Below, piece by piece: positions 39,264-40,103 of a DNA stretch of 40,103 bases. Source of the stretch: Actinomycetota bacterium (GTDB lineage: Bacteria > Actinomycetota > Actinomycetes > Streptosporangiales > Streptosporangiaceae); assembly GCA_003168255.1 (NCBI GenBank), contig PMSU01000151.1, forward strand, positions 89,835-129,937, in the 5' to 3' direction. The notes under the pieces were generated by a model that searched no databases, was not told the DNA's origin, and saw only the letters and a list, made by a program, of their open reading frames with translations. The position numbers and the translations under genes are program-made. How positions within the stretch are numbered: position 1 is the stretch's first letter; the number at the start of each line of letters is the position of its first letter.

Positions 39264-39394
39264 GGCGACGGGGAACGGGCCGACCCGGACCGGCCGGGGC
39301 GGTTGGTGAGCGTGGCGATCGGGGTCACCGTGGCCGAGCGGTCGTGGGCGACGTAGACCGTCCTGCCGTCCGGGGTGACCGCAGGGCCCACGGG
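39264..39394 (-). pseudogene. YVTN beta-propeller repeat fragment
   Basis: PVGPAVTPDGRTVYVAHDRS, ATVTPIATLTNRPGR is one YVTN-type repeat, continued by RVGPFPVA in the next frame, so a one-base shift lies near 39295. It runs straight into the acyl-CoA synthetase fragment (TEQPSGIPMLYSSG). The rest of the propeller is missing. Confidence 0.6.
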
Positions 39395-39444
39395 GCGGCG
39401 CCGGCGCGGATGGCGTGACGGCCGGCCGATGCCGAGGACGCGAC

Positions 39445-40103
39445 TCAAGAGATCCTGATCCGGGTCGCGACCGGGCTGGCCTCCTGGCGCCGCGGGGCGG
39501 AAGCGACCCGGCCTCCGTCGACCGCGAGGGTGACGCCGTGCACGAAGCTGGCATCATCGCTGGCGAGATCGGCGATCGCGGCGGCCATCTCCTCGGGCTT
39601 GGCGGGGCGGCCGGCCGGCGCCTGCGCGGCGAACATCACCATCATGTCTGGGTGTGCGTCGCTCGCCGGGGGACGGGTCGGGCCGGGAGCGATGGCGTTG
39701 ACGCGGACGCCGCGCGGGCCGTACTCGGCCGCCCACGCCTTGGTCAGCAGTTCGATGGCGGCTCGGCTCGCGCCGTACATGGCCAGCCCCGGCTGCCCGA
39801 AGCTGGCGACCATGGTGGAGGTGCTGACGATGGCGCCCGAGCCCCGCTCGGCCATCGCCGGCGCCAGGGCCGCGACGAGGAAGAACGGGACCTTGACGTT
39901 GACCGTGAACGTCTCGTCGAACTCGGCCTCGGTGGCCGAGTCCGATGGCCCGCCCAGTGCCACGCCGGCGTTGTTGACCAGGATGTCGACGTGGCCGTCG
40001 CCCGCCGCGACGGCCCACCGGGCCAGCTCGCGAACCGACGCCACGTCGGTCAGCGCCGTCAGGTGGTAGGCGGCGCTGCCGCCGGCCTTCTCGATCTCGG
40101 CGG
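39445..40103 (-). CDS. Short-chain dehydrogenase/reductase, 5' partial at window edge
   Basis: The frame is open to the right edge (AEIEKAGGSAAYHLTALTDV), so the TGxxxGIG motif lies outside. Visible are ILVNNAGVALGG, the catalytic serine region GAIVSTSTMVAS, MYGASRAAIE and VRVNAIAPGPTRPP. The usual YxxxK reads YGASR, an Arg at the Lys position, which may reduce or alter activity. The C-terminal VHGVTLAVDGGRVAS is the standard SDR end, followed by an 18-residue polar extension. Its 3' neighbour is the YVTN/acyl-CoA-synthetase debris. Confidence 0.88.
   Translation of the reverse strand, partial: AEIEKAGGSAAYHLTALTDVASVRELARWAVAAGDGHVDILVNNAGVALGGPSDSATEAEFDETFTVNVKVPFFLVAALAPAMAERGSGAIVSTSTMVASFGQPGLAMYGASRAAIELLTKAWAAEYGPRGVRVNAIAPGPTRPPASDAHPDMMVMFAAQAPAGRPAKPEEMAAAIADLASDDASFVHGVTLAVDGGRVASAPRRQEASPVATRIRIS

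Overview
This is GC-rich DNA with strong G/C bias at third codon positions, frequent GTG starts and 4-nt start/stop overlaps. Family content includes an F420-type luciferase-like oxidoreductase, an SCO6745-type protein, an HspR-type regulator, a LAL-type LuxR protein, class Ia NrdAB and a winged-helix/hydrolase fusion. Together these point to a soil-type actinobacterium (Streptosporangiales/Catenulisporales/Streptomyces-like). The genus cannot be fixed from the sequence alone.

Layout. 1-3362: nrdAB operon (nrdA cut by the left edge). 3482-5125: NAD-dependent epimerase divergent from a TetR repressor, with three evenly spaced operators between them. 5219-5623: wreckage of an NHL-repeat gene and an aspartyl-protease-like gene. 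5765-7131: heat-shock cluster of hsp20, a J-domain protein and hspR. 7141-9672: tetR, DHA2-type MFS exporter and a coupled chimeric ORF. 9853-13850: zinc-ribbon remnant, then padR, ABC ATPase and FtsX-type permease with a 31-bp operator. 13875-16446: arsenic cluster (FAD oxidoreductase fragment, aquaporin, ArsI-type C-As lyase, ArsR, ArsN-type acetyltransferase). 16738-18741: secreted protein divergent from a winged-helix/alpha-beta-hydrolase regulator. 19009-22831: SCO6745-type gene, LLM oxidoreductase, aldo-keto reductase and divergent TetR. 22846-24260: kinase, aminoglycoside-phosphotransferase-like and GntR/FCD fragments. 24575-27922: small secreted peptide divergent from a large LuxR. 28164-32091: membrane protein, seven-repeat beta-propeller secreted protein, a near-identical second copy of the winged-helix domain, and a truncated protease/PDZ gene. 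32223-35034: YCII protein, IS256 remnant, RibD/DHFR-like reductase and small ORFs. 35163-36610: TetR divergent from an SDR, with two operators 33 bp apart. 36660-37640: truncated SDR, transposase fragment, tRNA-Ala 3' fragment and hairpin. 37714-40103: alpha/beta hydrolase, YVTN/acyl-CoA-synthetase chimera, and an SDR cut by the right edge.

Two themes stand out. First, many compact modules pair a one-component regulator with an effector across one intergenic region, and most carry readable palindromes or direct repeats. Second, these modules are separated by chimeric gene debris: truncations, single-base frameshifts and in-frame joins of unrelated families. The best candidate for something undescribed is the duplicated winged-helix regulator. 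Both copies face a gene for a secreted protein, and both are preceded by four TGGACA-like direct repeats at exact 11-bp spacing, the arrangement known for SARP/OmpR-type DNA-binding domains. One copy is fused to an alpha/beta hydrolase; the other is the DNA-binding domain alone and has cut into a PDZ protease gene at a GC-rich microhomology.
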